Assembly: GCA_947000775.1 (NCBI GenBank)
Contig: CAMQGK010000463.1
Span: 2,427,001 to 2,491,000 of the forward strand
Source of the DNA: Pterois miles
Lineage: Eukaryota; Chordata; Actinopteri; Perciformes; Scorpaenidae
DNA: 64,000 nt
Direction: 5' to 3'
The notes under the pieces were generated by a model. It made no database searches and was not told the origin of the DNA. It was given only the letters and a program-made list of their open reading frames with translations. How positions within the stretch are numbered: position 1 is the first letter of the stretch; each line of letters opens with the position of its first letter. This document shows positions 35,292 through 47,555 of this stretch, in pieces. The translations under genes were made by a program, and so were the position numbers.

Positions 35292-35593
35292 AGGCGGCAG
35301 TAGCTCAGTCTGTAAGGACTTGGGTTAGGACGTGGAGGTCACCGGTTCAAGTTCCCCATGGACCAAGACCAACTGGTTGCTGGAGAGGTGCCAGTTTACC
35401 TCTTGGGCACTGCCGAGGTGCCCCTGAGCAAGGCACCAAACCCCCAACTTCTCTAGGCGCTTGTCAGGAGCAGCCCCCTCACTCTGACATTTCTCCATTG
35501 ACATGTATATGTACTGTGTGAACAACAGAGTGTAAAACTGAATTTCCCCACTGTGGGACTAATAAAGGAATATCTTTCTTTCTTTCTTTCTTG
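35292..35593 (+). mobile_element. tRNA-derived SINE, copy 2 of the first family
   Basis: The head GGCGGCAGTAGCTCAGTC carries an A box, and GGTTCAAGTTCC at about 35344 is the B box. The body has the same GGCACTGCCGAGGTGCCCCT block as copy 1. The tail GGGACTAATAAAGGAATATC is followed by (TTTC)n to 35593. Compared with copy 1 it lacks roughly 30 bp in the body. Confidence 0.88.
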
Positions 35594-35659
35594 TCTAGAA
35601 AAGCACTCGGAGAGCGCAGACCTCCGCCAAGCACCATAGTTTCCCCCCATATTGTAATT

Positions 35660-36138
35660 CACTCCAAAATAAAAATCCTACATTTTTTAAAAAGAATTTT
35701 ATATGAGTGGCAAACATAGAACATATATACAAGACACAACATAAAACTCACAATACATTAGGCCAAAATGTAAGAGTACCCCCATTTTTTATATCTGGAT
35801 CAGCCTTTGGGATTTGATAGAAGTACACATTGTAAATCCCTGAGTCAAATTTCATGAGCTTTGGGCAACAATTACCAGAGATATTGAGAAACAATTTTTT
35901 GGGTCCCATTTACCCCAATGTTAACGAAAATTTCAAAGTGATCCAGAATCCAGGATTTAGGATAAATCAGTTCTTCCTTTTCACATATTCGACACACCCT
36001 GAAAATTTCATCAAAATCCGTCCATAAGTTTTTGACTTATCTTGAACACACACAGACAAACAAACAGACAGATAAACGCCGGCAAAAACATAACCTCCTT
36101 GGCGGAGGTAAAAAACATAACCTCCTTGGCGGAGGTAA
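35660..36138 (+). mobile_element. Dispersed fish repeat, 3' end with duplicated tail
   Basis: The segment runs through TTTCATGAGCTTTGGGCAAC and AAAATTTCATCAAAATCCGT to ACAAACAAACAGACAGATAA and then AACGCCGGCAAAAACATAACC. The last part, AAAACATAACCTCC then TTGGCGGAGGTAA, is present twice in tandem (about 36086-36110 and 36112-36137). CCTCC..GGAGG is a short palindrome. The family is recognisable as a high-copy fish repeat, but I cannot name it. The left boundary is unclear. Confidence 0.55.
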
Positions 36139-36493
36139 TTAGGAATACATTTAAACATAAACAAGTGAAGCTGTTAATTCATGAAAACAAGAAAAACATT
36201 TCTCGTCTGATTGTAGAATAAGACAGATTGGTCTTCTCTTGGGCGACTAAACTGTTCACTGGACATGACTCCACATTTTGTCAATTAATGGCTGTCCACG
36301 TTTTGATTCAGTGCTCATGTGAAGTTTGCCAAGTACAATATTAGGTCAATATATTCACATTCAAAACAATCCGAATGTACAGCCCCATGAAAAGCAACTC
36401 ATTTACAGTATTGGGTAATTACACTAGTTTGTTTCCACTCCTGACACATACACAGCCTACATTCACACACTGGAAGAGTTGTTATAGTGGCAA
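36139..36493. other. Non-coding stretch, nothing recognised
   Basis: Unique-looking AT-rich spacer between two repeats. Confidence 0.4.
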
Positions 36494-37288
36494 TTAAACC
36501 TGCAGTAGGCAGAATATTTTTGGCATCAGTGGGCAACAAATCCATAATAACTTTTCAGCATATTATAATTTTAGTGTGCTGAGAAAAAAGTATACTCTGC
36601 ACCTCCTCGTGCCTCTGTTTTCAGGCTTTAGAAAATCTAGCCCATGATGGGAAACTTTGGCCAATCACAGGCCATTTCATTGACAGAGTGCGTTCCTATT
36701 GGCTGTTCACTCAGTGGAGGCAGCTGTCAATCACTTGCAAACTCCAATCAAATGGTCAAACTAGGCAGCGCTGATCAAATATGAATCAATATTCTGTTAC
36801 TGTAATGCCTATTTCTCACCTCAAATGTTTTCAGAAACATCCTGTAGTTACTGTTTAGCTGGTGGGCGGTGTTTGGTATTTCCTCAACTGATCTTAACAT
36901 GGCTGCCGGGTCACAAACTTTCTCATTTTACAGCTAAACAATAACAACATGATTTTTCTGAAAATACTTGAGTTGAGAAATAGCCGTTACAGTAACAGAA
37001 TATTGATTCATATTTGATCGGCACTGCTTAGTTTGACCGTTTGATTGGAGTTCACGAGTGATTGACAGATGCTCAGAGACGGCAGGCTCCAGCTCGGCTC
37101 TGATTGGTTGTTTTCCTCCAGTCTGTGAAATCTTGCAGATGCCATTAGGAGCACCAGAGGACACAGAAGCACATCTTTTTTTTTCAGACTACCTGTCTCA
37201 TGCACAACTGTTAGGATACAGTGACCATTTTTTTAAAAATATATATTTTTAATCATATTTGCTCCAATTTCACCCACTGCTGCTTTAA
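36494..37288 (+). mobile_element. Family B fold-back element, fullest copy
   Basis: It is bounded by TTAA at 36494-36497 and 37285-37288. The left end TTAAACCTGCAGTAGGCAG mirrors the right end (revcomp TTAAAGCAGCAGTGGGTGAA). Inside, about 36725-36866 and about 36930-37075 are inverse copies of about 140 bp: CTCCAATCAAATGGTCAAAC on the left, GTTTGACCGTTTGATTGGAG on the right. The whole element can thus form a long hairpin. It includes CCAATCA/TGATTGG words. It has no coding capacity, and the superfamily is unresolved. Confidence 0.75.
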
Positions 37289-39430
37289 TGACACCTCAGG
37301 GTGTAGAAAGAGTAGTTCAGTTTGAGGTGCTTACATAGAAACAAACTAAAGAGCAGGATGGATTTAATAAAATCAAGGATTCAGTGCCGTTAATACAAAT
37401 GTCTGAATTGCACAACCGGTATAAAAGATTATCTTAGTCGTCCTCTCCGACTTTTCACGGTGTCCTCCTCAACAGTACCACACAGCAGTCCGACTTTTAC
37501 CGGCCTCCTTTACGCAGAAGAGCCAATAAAAAAAGTAAATATTGAATACATTTTATAATGAATTCTTGTACTCCACACTCTTGTTTTATTATTATTTTAA
37601 TAGCTGTTTTCTTTTTTTATAGTTGGTGGAAAGTTTATTGCAAAACAACTACTTTATACTCTGCGGAGACATTGTTATTGTTATGAAATCATAGCAAGAT
37701 GACATTAGCGGGCTAGCGTAGCTGCTTTCATATGTCTGTTTTTGTCCTGTCACTATTAGTAGTAGTATTATTATTAGTATGGGTGGTACCCTGCTCATCG
37801 GTCTGATGGTGTCAGAAATGTAATGTGCAGAGGAAGATAAGGGACAGACTGTTCTTGTGTGGGCTACAGGCACAGTTGGGTTTAATGTATTCAGCCTGCC
37901 TGTTTTTCTAGTCACATGTGGGTGCATGTGTATTGTTTGGATGAGCGTGAAAGCTGGTGGTTTTCTGAGATGCTTGTAATTATTCTCCCCTTGTTTCTTT
38001 CTTTTTTTGTTTTTTTTTTTTACGTGACATGTTTCACGCGGGAACATCAAAAGTTTCTCCTCATTGCTCCCCCCTTGCACATTCCCTCAGCGTACCGTCT
38101 CCCCGTGCTCCTTCTCTTCATTCCTTAAAGGTTTCTCTCACTGCGCTTTCATTTTCTGTTTCACGTCGTCCTTAGCTCTCAGCTTCGTACTTTAAATATT
38201 TCGACGCGCTGTTTTCTCAGCGTGTATTATAACAATATCACTTTCCCCGCTGCCGTTTTCTGCTTCATGTTGCCTGCAGTTCATCTGTCCTTTTTCTTCC
38301 CTTCCTCCGGCCGTCCTTCACCCTCTGCTGAAAGATGGATGGATTGAACAAAGTGGTTAATGAATCAATGAATGATTTTATGTGCGCGGGTGTGACAGAA
38401 AAAGAGAGCGAGGTAGAAAAGGGGTTGTATTCTGCATGTGTGTATGTGTGATAGAGTAGGGAATGATTGTGTCTGTCATTTAGCCCACCATGGCTTGTCA
38501 CACCGTCAAACTTATTCCATTTAACAACCCTCTGTGGGTGCGTGCGTCCCTGTGGGTGTGTGTGTCCTGTACAGGTATGCATGTGCGAAACAGGATATGA
38601 GTTTCTCCAAGCGTAGAAATGGTTTTCTCTGGACTGAACACTATTTAAATGGAAACACTGTAAAACGTTATAAAAAGCTGTAAAATACTGTAAAACCGAG
38701 GTGCGTTCAGCGTCGCGTAGTTGCACGGTTCAAGCTCACATCATCAATCTACTGAGATGATCCTGACTGCTGCAAGTTACGCACATCTGTGCTCACACGC
38801 ACACACACAGGAGAATATTTTGTCACAGCCAGGCTCTTAGACTGGGAGAAAAAAGGGAGACACATGGGTGCACTAACGAATAAAGTAATTTATTAACCAC
38901 ATAATAATCTAAGAAAGTCAAATGAATACAGTTGTTGTGTTGTAAAAGCAAGAGAAAGGAGACAAAAATCACAACACAGAGATGTGTGGAGTCAGTAGAT
39001 CTGCCCACCAAGGACTGGCCGCTGCTCAGGCTAGTATGCATGGAGCACACCGGGCTCAGGTGCGTCCCACGCTGCTGGTTAACCTCCAGACAGGTCTGCA
39101 GCTCCGGAGACAGGAAACACAGCCACAGTAAAGCGCAGCAAGCGGCGGGGCCGTCACAGTTTATGGACATACAGCTGCACAAATACATTAATATGCTGGT
39201 TCTGGTTTTAAGGTACAAACACACGCATACACATTGACCTTTAATTTCCCATTTTTAAAGTGGGCACGCACACACGTACACACACACGCACGCTGGCCAT
39301 GTACTGATACACACTGCTCTTTTGTTTTATGACGTGAAATGCGCACACGCTGCCATGCCTGTGTAGAGATGATTAATAGTCACTCCTCTGTTGGATAATG
39401 AACTGTAAAGTATGTGATCATTTAACTATG

Positions 39431-39433
<3 letters not shown>

Positions 39434-39486
<53 letters not shown>

Positions 39487-39506
39487 GTGTGTGTGTGTGC
39501 GTGCGT
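39434..39506. repeat. (GT)n microsatellite with GC interruptions
   Basis: GT repeat with GCGT interruptions in the right third. Confidence 0.96.
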
Positions 39507-41491
39507 TATTCTCTTAAAGGTCCAGAAGTCCTTTTCAGGTCTAGTAAATATATTTCTTATACCAAAACATCTTAAAAGATACTATGCCCATATGAGAGTT
39601 ATTGGTCACTTCAGTTCCTCCTCCTCTTCATACTGGCCATGAAGATATCCCTTCCTATTGTGATTCCAGCATAAGGAATAAGGAACAAAAACCAGCCCGC
39701 CTTCAGTGAAAAAAATGCGTTCTAAAGTTTGACCAAAGCTAACACGAGGTTTCAGCTGTCGAAGTTAAGGCAGCGATCTTTGTTTTTGCGCTCCTTTTTA
39801 CTGAATATTGACGAAGAAAAAATTAAAAAATATGAGAGCGACCAGTTATCTCTCTGTCCATGCGGTATAGTCCTTTTTTCTACAGGCCCCTTGGTTTCTA
39901 ACTGGCTATCATTCTTTCCCACGTGACTGTGTGATCGGATGTACTCGCTGATCCCCACAAACAACTGGATATATGATCGTAAATACTGAACATGTTTAAT
40001 ATTTCCGATTTGAATCCGATGTGGCCAGGATGGACTTCTAAGCAGGTCGAGGGATGTTAAAAAAAGCACTCTTAACATAGGTCACACCACAGGAATATCT
40101 TTATAACCATCGACAAAAATCGGCCTTTGCTGATGATTGTCAGGAGGAAGGAATCACATCAAAAGTCAAAAAATTTATTTTCATGTAACGTCTACCCAGC
40201 ATTAGAAAAATCAAGAATCAAGAGAGACAATTCAGCAGGAGTGCAGAGCCATAAGGCTTTCTACACATCACCACAGGCTGAGTTACATTAAACATAACTG
40301 CATATTGTTTTGGTCTTGATCACGAGTCATTATATTCAGAGCACTTATGATGACGCATCTGCATCTTGTAGCTCGCGCAGGACGGCAACACCAGTCAGAG
40401 CTTAACATGTGGCTCTGCTGGGTTGATGGTGGTTTGGTGGGTCGGAGGAGCAGCGCGGTCTCCAACATGCTTCCTTCACCATTTAGGCCATCATGCCCCA
40501 TCACACACCTGCTCATGCACTGACAGCAATGACCATCTGGTTTATTAGATCTCAGTGTGTGCTATGAAGTTCTGGCTCCTTGAAAAACCAAAGGACAAAA
40601 CACACCTGTGGAAAAAGAAAAATGTTTTTTTTTGTAGTCATTTTTTAGCCTCCCTTAGACTTCATTGCCATATTTCTACTGTAATCACACAGCGCTGCCA
40701 GTGTTCTCATCCATACATTTGCATACACTGTAATTAACTACATGATCCATGACTATTGCAACCATAAAGTATATTATCTGTAAAGCATTTCAGCTCCCGC
40801 TACGAGGCCTGTGGAACATGCATTAATGAGGCTGATACATTAACTGTATAATTGTTCAGTGTTCAACATGTTTCGGTGATTAAAACAGTACACCTGGAGA
40901 GAGACAGTTTGAGTGAGTCTTGCACAAGCCATGATTACTTTGTTTTCAGTATTGTGAGGCTCAGAGAAGATCTTTAGAGCCATTTGTTGTTTTTCAGAGC
41001 ACTGTGATAACTCTTATCATGAAAACAAAAGCGCATCAAGTGGGCACACTTCAGGGGTTGTTGATGATGTGCTTGTGTCTGGAGAGGAGATGGAGAGCAC
41101 AGTCTGTCCTATCAAGACAGTTGACATGACAGTGTGAAATGTGAGTAACATTACCTTGAATATCTGAATATATGCTGAATTCAAGACTATGTGGCTACAG
41201 CCTGTTGGTTCGCCTTTCTGCCTCATTTCTGCAGTCACGAAAACCACGAGAGGTGTTCTTTATTGGCCGTGGAACATCAGTGTGTTGGACTGTAGGCAGT
41301 CATATATGTATCTAAAACACACACACACACACACTCACACACACTGTTAAGGCTGTGAGCTTGTCTCAGACACACACGCACACACACACACACACAATGA
41401 CTTTCAAAGAGCGACACACTCCTCACCCCATTTATCCCTTAGATATGTTAGGGCACTAAAGGACAGACGGCTTCCTTCGTGTGTGTTTCTA

Positions 41492-41497
<6 letters not shown>

Positions 41498-41546
<49 letters not shown>
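41498..41546. repeat. (GT)n microsatellite
   Basis: About 24 GT units. Confidence 0.97.
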
Positions 41547-41547
<1 letters not shown>

Positions 41548-41887
41548 CAAGTATACCAAAGAAAGCCCTAAAGGGTTTGTTTATTTCCCCAAACACATCA
41601 TGTATTGATCCAGAAGACATGAAACGCCCACAAACTCACACTGATTCAAATATGCAAACACAAACAGACACACTTTTCTCACTCACACATGCACACATGC
41701 ACAGTGGTGTACACACAAGTCTACATGAAATTTCTATCTCTGACTTTATCTCTCTCCCACACACAATTGAAACACACAAATTGAGCTGAGATGAGAGTGT
41801 TAAAGTTGAAATATGGGAAGGTTTAACAGGGCTTACATTGTTTTTATGGTTAACACCCACAGAGGAACACACATACAGCACACATAC

Positions 41888-41888
<1 letters not shown>

Positions 41889-41931
<43 letters not shown>

Positions 41932-41940
41932 GACAGACAG
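41889..41940. repeat. (AC)n followed by (GACA)n
   Basis: About 19 AC units running into three to four GACA units. Confidence 0.96.
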
Positions 41941-42139
41941 GTGGGCAGAAAGAACAGGTAAGCTGGGGATAAGCTATGTGAATACACACACACACACAAA
42001 CACACACAGTTACAGTCAAGTAGCAGCTGGTCTGCCAGTGACATCAAATAACTTCCCAGCATGCATTTGTAGAGCAACATGGAGCAGAACCAGAGTCAAA
42101 GATCAAGTTATGCCTCTTTGCTATTCACAAAACAGTATA

Positions 42140-42420
42140 CCTGTATTTGATTTTATATCTTGTGTCTTAGCACTGTTGCCTCAGAGCAAGAAGGTCACAG
42201 GTTCAAACCCAGCTTGGGGTCCTTCTGTGCAGAGTTTGCATGTCCTCCCGTGTTAGCGGTTCCCTTCCTCCCACAGTCCGGATAGGATATGCACGTTACA
42301 TTGTTGACTCTAAATTGGCTGGATGGGTGTGTATGTGAACGTGAATGGTTGTTTGTCTCTGTGTGTCAGTACTGGTGACTTGTTCCAGGTTGTACCCCAC
42401 CTTAACGCTACTGTGTTGCT
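42140..42420 (+). mobile_element. V-SINE-like element
   Basis: A degraded tRNA-like head (TTAGCACTGTTGCCTCAGAG, B box GGTTCAAACCC at about 42200) is followed by the conserved core: CCTTCTGTGCAGAGTTTGCA, TGTCCTCCCGTGTTAGCGG, CTCCCACAGTCC and TTGACTCTAAATTGG. It then runs through GTGAACGTGAATGGTTGTTT and CAGGTTGTACCCCACCTT. This order matches fish V-SINE-superfamily elements. It is degenerate, so internal Pol III activity is unlikely. Confidence 0.75.
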
Positions 42421-42784
42421 TCTGGAATCAGACTTGTTGGCCATGCCCCCCCCCCCAGCTATAGCTAATATGTGGCCAGGTTGTGTTATTGGCCCCTTGT
42501 TTGTTATTTTATTTGTGACAAAAATGCAAGATTGCGTTTCCCTGCCATCTCACCTGGTTTGAAAGCACAGTCTTATAGTTAATTTTGGACTCATTTACAG
42601 AGGCCCTGAAAAGCCGATCCTCATAGGGCTCGCAGAAGGTCCACAGCAACATCAGCAATAGTTTGATTTCACTCTGATTTAACAAGAAAACCCAGAGTAT
42701 TTCATGTGTTACAACATAAAAATGTTGAGAGTTATTGAAGTTATTGAGTTATTAAATGAACTGAATAAAGTTTGACCTATCTGA

Positions 42785-42852
42785 CCTATCTGCTTTGTTT
42801 CGCTTAATGCACCTTATAATCCGGTGCGCCTTATAGTGCGAATAATACGGTA
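42785..42852 (-). mobile_element. Solo terminus of a DNA transposon
   Basis: TAATCCGGTGCGCCTTATAG then TGCGAATAATACGGTAA matches a terminal motif (revcomp TTACCGTATTATTCGCACTA) widespread on fish DNA transposons. The opposite end is not visible nearby, so this is probably a remnant. Confidence 0.45.
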
Positions 42853-42994
42853 ATAAGATGATATAAGAAACCAGAGACCATCTTGTGATGGGCTCACACC
42901 ACCCAATACACCAAATCAGTCTGTAAAGTAGAGGGTCCAATGGCCCTTCCCTTTTTCTACCCCCTTCTGGCACCTTTGCTCGGACCACACTCAT

Positions 42995-43215
42995 GTTCGA
43001 ACTCATCTTTCATTTTGACCTCAGCTACACATCTGTAAAGTTTCATGACTACATCTTGCATGGTTTTGACAGACAGACATATAAACGCCTGGCAAAGTAC
43101 TCAAATCTGTCTCTGTGGTACAGTATATCTTACTACAGGTGTCTCCAGGACCACATTTTGCTGGCTGTGATGATAGACATGCAGACTCACAAGGTGAAAA
43201 CAATACCAGCCACAC
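42995..43215 (+). repeat. Dispersed repeat fragment
   Basis: AAGTTTCATGACTACATCTT, then TTTTGACAGACAGACATATA, and the GTGAAAACAATACCAGCCAC end resemble a dispersed fish repeat. The frames through it are not genes. Confidence 0.35.
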
Positions 43216-46200
43216 TGTAGTGGCTGGTAACCAGAACTTGCATGTACCACATTATTGTTTGTTTTTGTTTGTTTATTCATTTAGTTTTTGCTGCTCATTG
43301 TTTAACTGCTGTTTCATGTTGTGCTTACTAAAAGAGACTGCAGTCGTGGTGTCCTTCAGGTATTTGTTCCTCCTAGATAGTTAATGAGCCACATTTAGTC
43401 TCAGATACAAAGTGCGCCTCATTAACTTTCAGGGAACAAAAACCTGCAAGACATCTGCCCTTGACAAAGGGGGCTCGACACCCCTTAACAGGATTCTTGG
43501 CCTTTACACCAGTATTTACATCATGTAAGGAGAAATTTCAATCAGAGGCTCAGCGGTCATCAGTCAAGATTATTTGCTGGTGCGTCCAGATCAGACTAAT
43601 CTTTGTTGCCCTAATGAGTGATATTTATTAGCTGACATCTGCTTGGAGGTTTTCTTTTGTTTTGTTTTTTTAATCCTAAAACAACAGGCTTTTAAAATGA
43701 TTGTTAATATTCGATCTCCTCATATCGCTTTACTGGTAGTGTGGAGGAAGAGCTGAGCTACTGTGGGCAGCCATTATCAGAGCCCATGCAAGCTGTTATA
43801 TGTTTATCACATGTGAGGTTTGGCCCAACTATAAAGAGGTGTCTGCACCTCTTAATCTGACCACTTCAAACTGTCTGCGAGGCTGCTTTTCTTCTGTTTG
43901 TTTGCAAACCTGAACCAAACGGCGTCGTTGCATAGCCCCCGTGGAATGCTTTTATTTTATTTTGTGCCAGTTAAAAATGCATCATCATTCATAAAAAAAC
44001 ATTGGTCCTCAATGCTTTTATTTTTCCGTCTTTGCTATTTCAAACCGACTTGCCAACTTCCTAACCTCAAAGGCATTGTGAGCGTTGTCTGAAGAGGTTC
44101 ACAAGGCCTGCTGCTGCTTTCACATTTATTGTGTAGTACATACAGGAAGTGTTGAGTTAGTATCAGCAGCAGTTTTCAGCCGAGCAGAATAGAAAACAAT
44201 GGGCCTCCCACAGTGACAGCGATGCTTGAGTGACAGGATGACTGCTGGAAAATAGTGATAAATAAGGCAATATTAAACACAGAGGATTGAGTTCAGGGAC
44301 AGCATGTGAATGAATGTAGCAGGTTTTTTGGTGCAAGGTATCAGACATTTATTCCAAGCACACAGATGCCAACAGACATTTTGGAGTGGTGAGGTAGAGT
44401 CAGCAAAATCTGGCTGTCCACCTCTATAGTCGGCTTGATTGATGTCATACTGAATCATGGGAGTTCCTGTGAATTTGGAGGTCCTGACATCGGTGATTTA
44501 TCGAGAAGAAGCAGTGTTATCTCAATTATGTCACTCCACTTGTGCTTTATTGCCTTGTGTAAGCATATTTACAGCTGACAGACACAAAAAAGTCTGTGAT
44601 ATGTCTAATTGATATTTATAACTTCAGTGACATGGTTAGGAGATGTTAGTAGTGTCATCACATGGTGTGCTGAGTAAGGAACAAGGTTCAATTTATTATT
44701 CTGCCGTTTTCACTTACAAGTCCAACAGGCAAATGCAGGATTATATGTTTCACACTAGACTAGTCGGAAGAGTTAAAACCCCAAATAGAACCAGTAAAAC
44801 ACAGACATCCACCTGAAAAAACAGTTATGAGTTTGTGTTTAGTAGCGTTACCAGACCTTGCGAGGGAAACAAGGGACCAGATCTATAAAACAGGCAACCT
44901 TATCTATCTACCACAATATGAGAAAAGAGAGGCAGTCACTTTATCACTATATGTATGAATTTACTTTGGATTGCATGTGCATTTAATCTAATTTCATTTT
45001 TTGGCATTGCATTGCATTTATGCATCCATTTTTGGCGTCTAAATTTACATTTGTCTTGTTAGAAACATAAAGAACATTTCATGTCATTTTAGCATTTTTT
45101 GAGCTTGTAACTTTACACCTTTCTTGTTATTTTTTGTCTAACCAGATCAGCTTGATGTGCTCATATATCACACTTACAAAAATGGCAACCTACCTTTGAA
45201 TTGTCCCCCAGTTGAGTGCCAATCCACTCTTATTGTCCCAGTCTTTGTTGCACTTTTTACCATGTTTTGCCCACTTAGTACCTGGCATGGTTAGCTTAAC
45301 TCCATCAGCACAGCAGTGATTTGTCTCACAACAACAACTCGGCGGCGAGCAACTGTCAGTCGTCTGTATTTGGGTGTGTTTGGAGAAAGGGCAGAGCAGA
45401 GGGATGGGGTTGTGTACAGATCCTGTAACAGGACAAACTAGACAAGTATGGAGGAGAGGAGGTGTTTGGTATTGAATTATACTTAATAACAGCATGCACA
45501 CAGTATGAGTTAAGATAATGATAATAAATGTAGCTAAATCCATCATCATTTTCAAAATTTAATTGGAGCAATTTCTGAAGATTCAATGATGCAGATGTCT
45601 CAAACTCAAATTACCTGAACAAAGTCTCTTTCCTTTTCTCTATGCTTTCCCCTTCAGATTTTACTGGCAAAATGCAGTGATAATAAAGCAAGACAGGCAC
45701 AAGGCATAATGACACAGCATTTTTAACCATTATCACAATTTTTTTGTTGCTTCTGTGAATCAGAGGGAAGCTTCAGTGAGCCCCAAAAACGTCCCTTCAG
45801 ACAGTGTTTCTTGACGTTAGTTGGAACAATAGGCTTCTTTGGCTTTAAATCTCCCATGCAAAGTCCTCTTTGTGTAAAATACAATGTACAGTGAGTAAGC
45901 TGTTCTCTTTTATAATATAACTTTGTTGGCTAAAAAAGATGAATATCAAATCTTAACTGTCTTTTAGCCAGCAGCACATTGCTTTAAAAAGTATGATAAC
46001 TGGAAGCGTAGAAAGGATGAAGCAGTTTAGAAACATATAATGTGCAGTTTATACATTTATACTGCCTCTTGGTTTTCCCCATGAGCTATAATGCAACCTC
46101 TTAGGCTTAAAAATGGCAATAAAGCATTATATTGTGTGTTACTGTGTCTGTGTGTACATGTGTGTGTCTTTGTGTCAGTCTGATGATATATGGGAATAGT

Positions 46201-46295
46201 TGTGACATCGAGTTTACCCACAATTCCATGCTGCCCAGGGGACCATGAACTGTCACCAAGTAAAGGAAATTGACTGTTTGCACACATGTACTAAC

Positions 46296-46296
<1 letters not shown>

Positions 46297-46348
<52 letters not shown>
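46297..46348. repeat. (AC)n microsatellite
   Basis: About 26 AC units. Confidence 0.98.
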
Positions 46349-46349
<1 letters not shown>

Positions 46350-46533
46350 ACATTAGTGTATGTATACAAACAGAGACAGAAGCAAATATGCATCTCCTTC
46401 CATATAAATACCAGAAGACATCAGGACAGACCTGACAGACTAAAGATTATATACAAGATAAATGCACAAGTCATACATACACATAAGCACACAGGAAGAC
46501 AAATTGATTCACACATACTTACAGCATGAAGGA

Positions 46534-46535
<2 letters not shown>

Positions 46536-46591
<56 letters not shown>
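46536..46591. repeat. (AC)n microsatellite
   Basis: About 28 AC units. Confidence 0.98.
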
Positions 46592-46592
<1 letters not shown>

Positions 46593-46674
46593 GCTCATCC
46601 ATCCATTCCGTATAGTGAGTTGACAGATGTAAATGTGCCCAAAGGACAGCAGGACTAAATGAAGATGCATTACA

Positions 46675-46676
<2 letters not shown>

Positions 46677-46740
<64 letters not shown>
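46677..46740. repeat. (GT)n microsatellite
   Basis: About 32 GT units, inverted relative to the AC tract 86 bp upstream. Confidence 0.98.
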
Positions 46741-46744
<4 letters not shown>

Positions 46745-47555
46745 TTGTGCGTGCCTGTGTGTGTCTTAGAGAGGTAACAGGACCAGCAATGATTAATGCC
46801 CAATTAAACATTTGAGCAATGAACACTTGCATTCTTATATTGTATAATTGTATTGTCTTCTTAATTGTTTATTTACAGTCAGATATTATATCAGATATTA
46901 GAGTTGGAAACCATATCTGATGTGTGACATATTAACTTAGTTATCAACTTAAAATGGTCTGCTATCTGACTAGGTGAGAAAACCAATGGCACACATTACA
47001 CACTAGTCTGTCTCTGTCATAGCACTACACACACTGAATTAGCCTCACTGTGTTAACGGTACTGTGTGTAACCTCTGGCCGCATTTAGTGGTGAGATTGA
47101 CGATTGCAGCCTCTCCCATGTGCCAAGTACACAGCAGAACTATGGTGGCCGACATGAAGACACAAATGTGCCTCACTAGAGTTGTATGAGTTGTGTACGC
47201 CATTTGGAGAAGCCAGAGTGTGAGTACGTGGGAAGTGATTGGTCAAGCAAGAGATAGAGGGTGGCGGCAAATGTGTTTCAATGAACAAGCAAGCTAGTGG
47301 AGCAGAGGACAGAGTTAGTTTGGCTCTGAGAAAATCAAGTGAATGAACAGTGTGAAGTTGGAGTTTATGCAGAAATAAAAGCAGCAGCACCTCAAGACCA
47401 ACAGAGGTTTGCTGTGTCCTGTTTCATGGTGGCTTAGTGGAGTGACAGAAGTTAACTCCAGAGTGAATAACGTAACATGGCAGCCAGCTCTATGAAGAGT
47501 ACCCACTCCCTTTGTAGATATAAACGACTCATTCTGTGGTAACAGTTATTTTCAG

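Larger units (their letters stand above)
37289..42139. other. Non-coding stretch with microsatellites
   Basis: It contains GT/AC tracts at 39434-39506, 41498-41546 and 41889-41940 (listed) and scattered short AC runs near 38800, 39200 and 41310-41400. The frames at 37649-38080, 38265-38726 and 38823-39224 (minus) have no recognisable domains, and no exon is supported. Confidence 0.4.
43216..47052. other. Non-coding stretch with CA/GT tracts at its right end
   Basis: No gene or named element is recognised. Three long dinucleotide tracts at 46297-46740 are listed separately. Confidence 0.4.

Noticed and set aside
37649..39237. Several 100-150-codon minus-strand frames (37649-38080, 38265-38726, 38823-39224)
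   Set aside because: They show no domain, low-complexity composition and no flanking splice consensus that keeps frame. They probably arise by chance in GT/AC-rich sequence.
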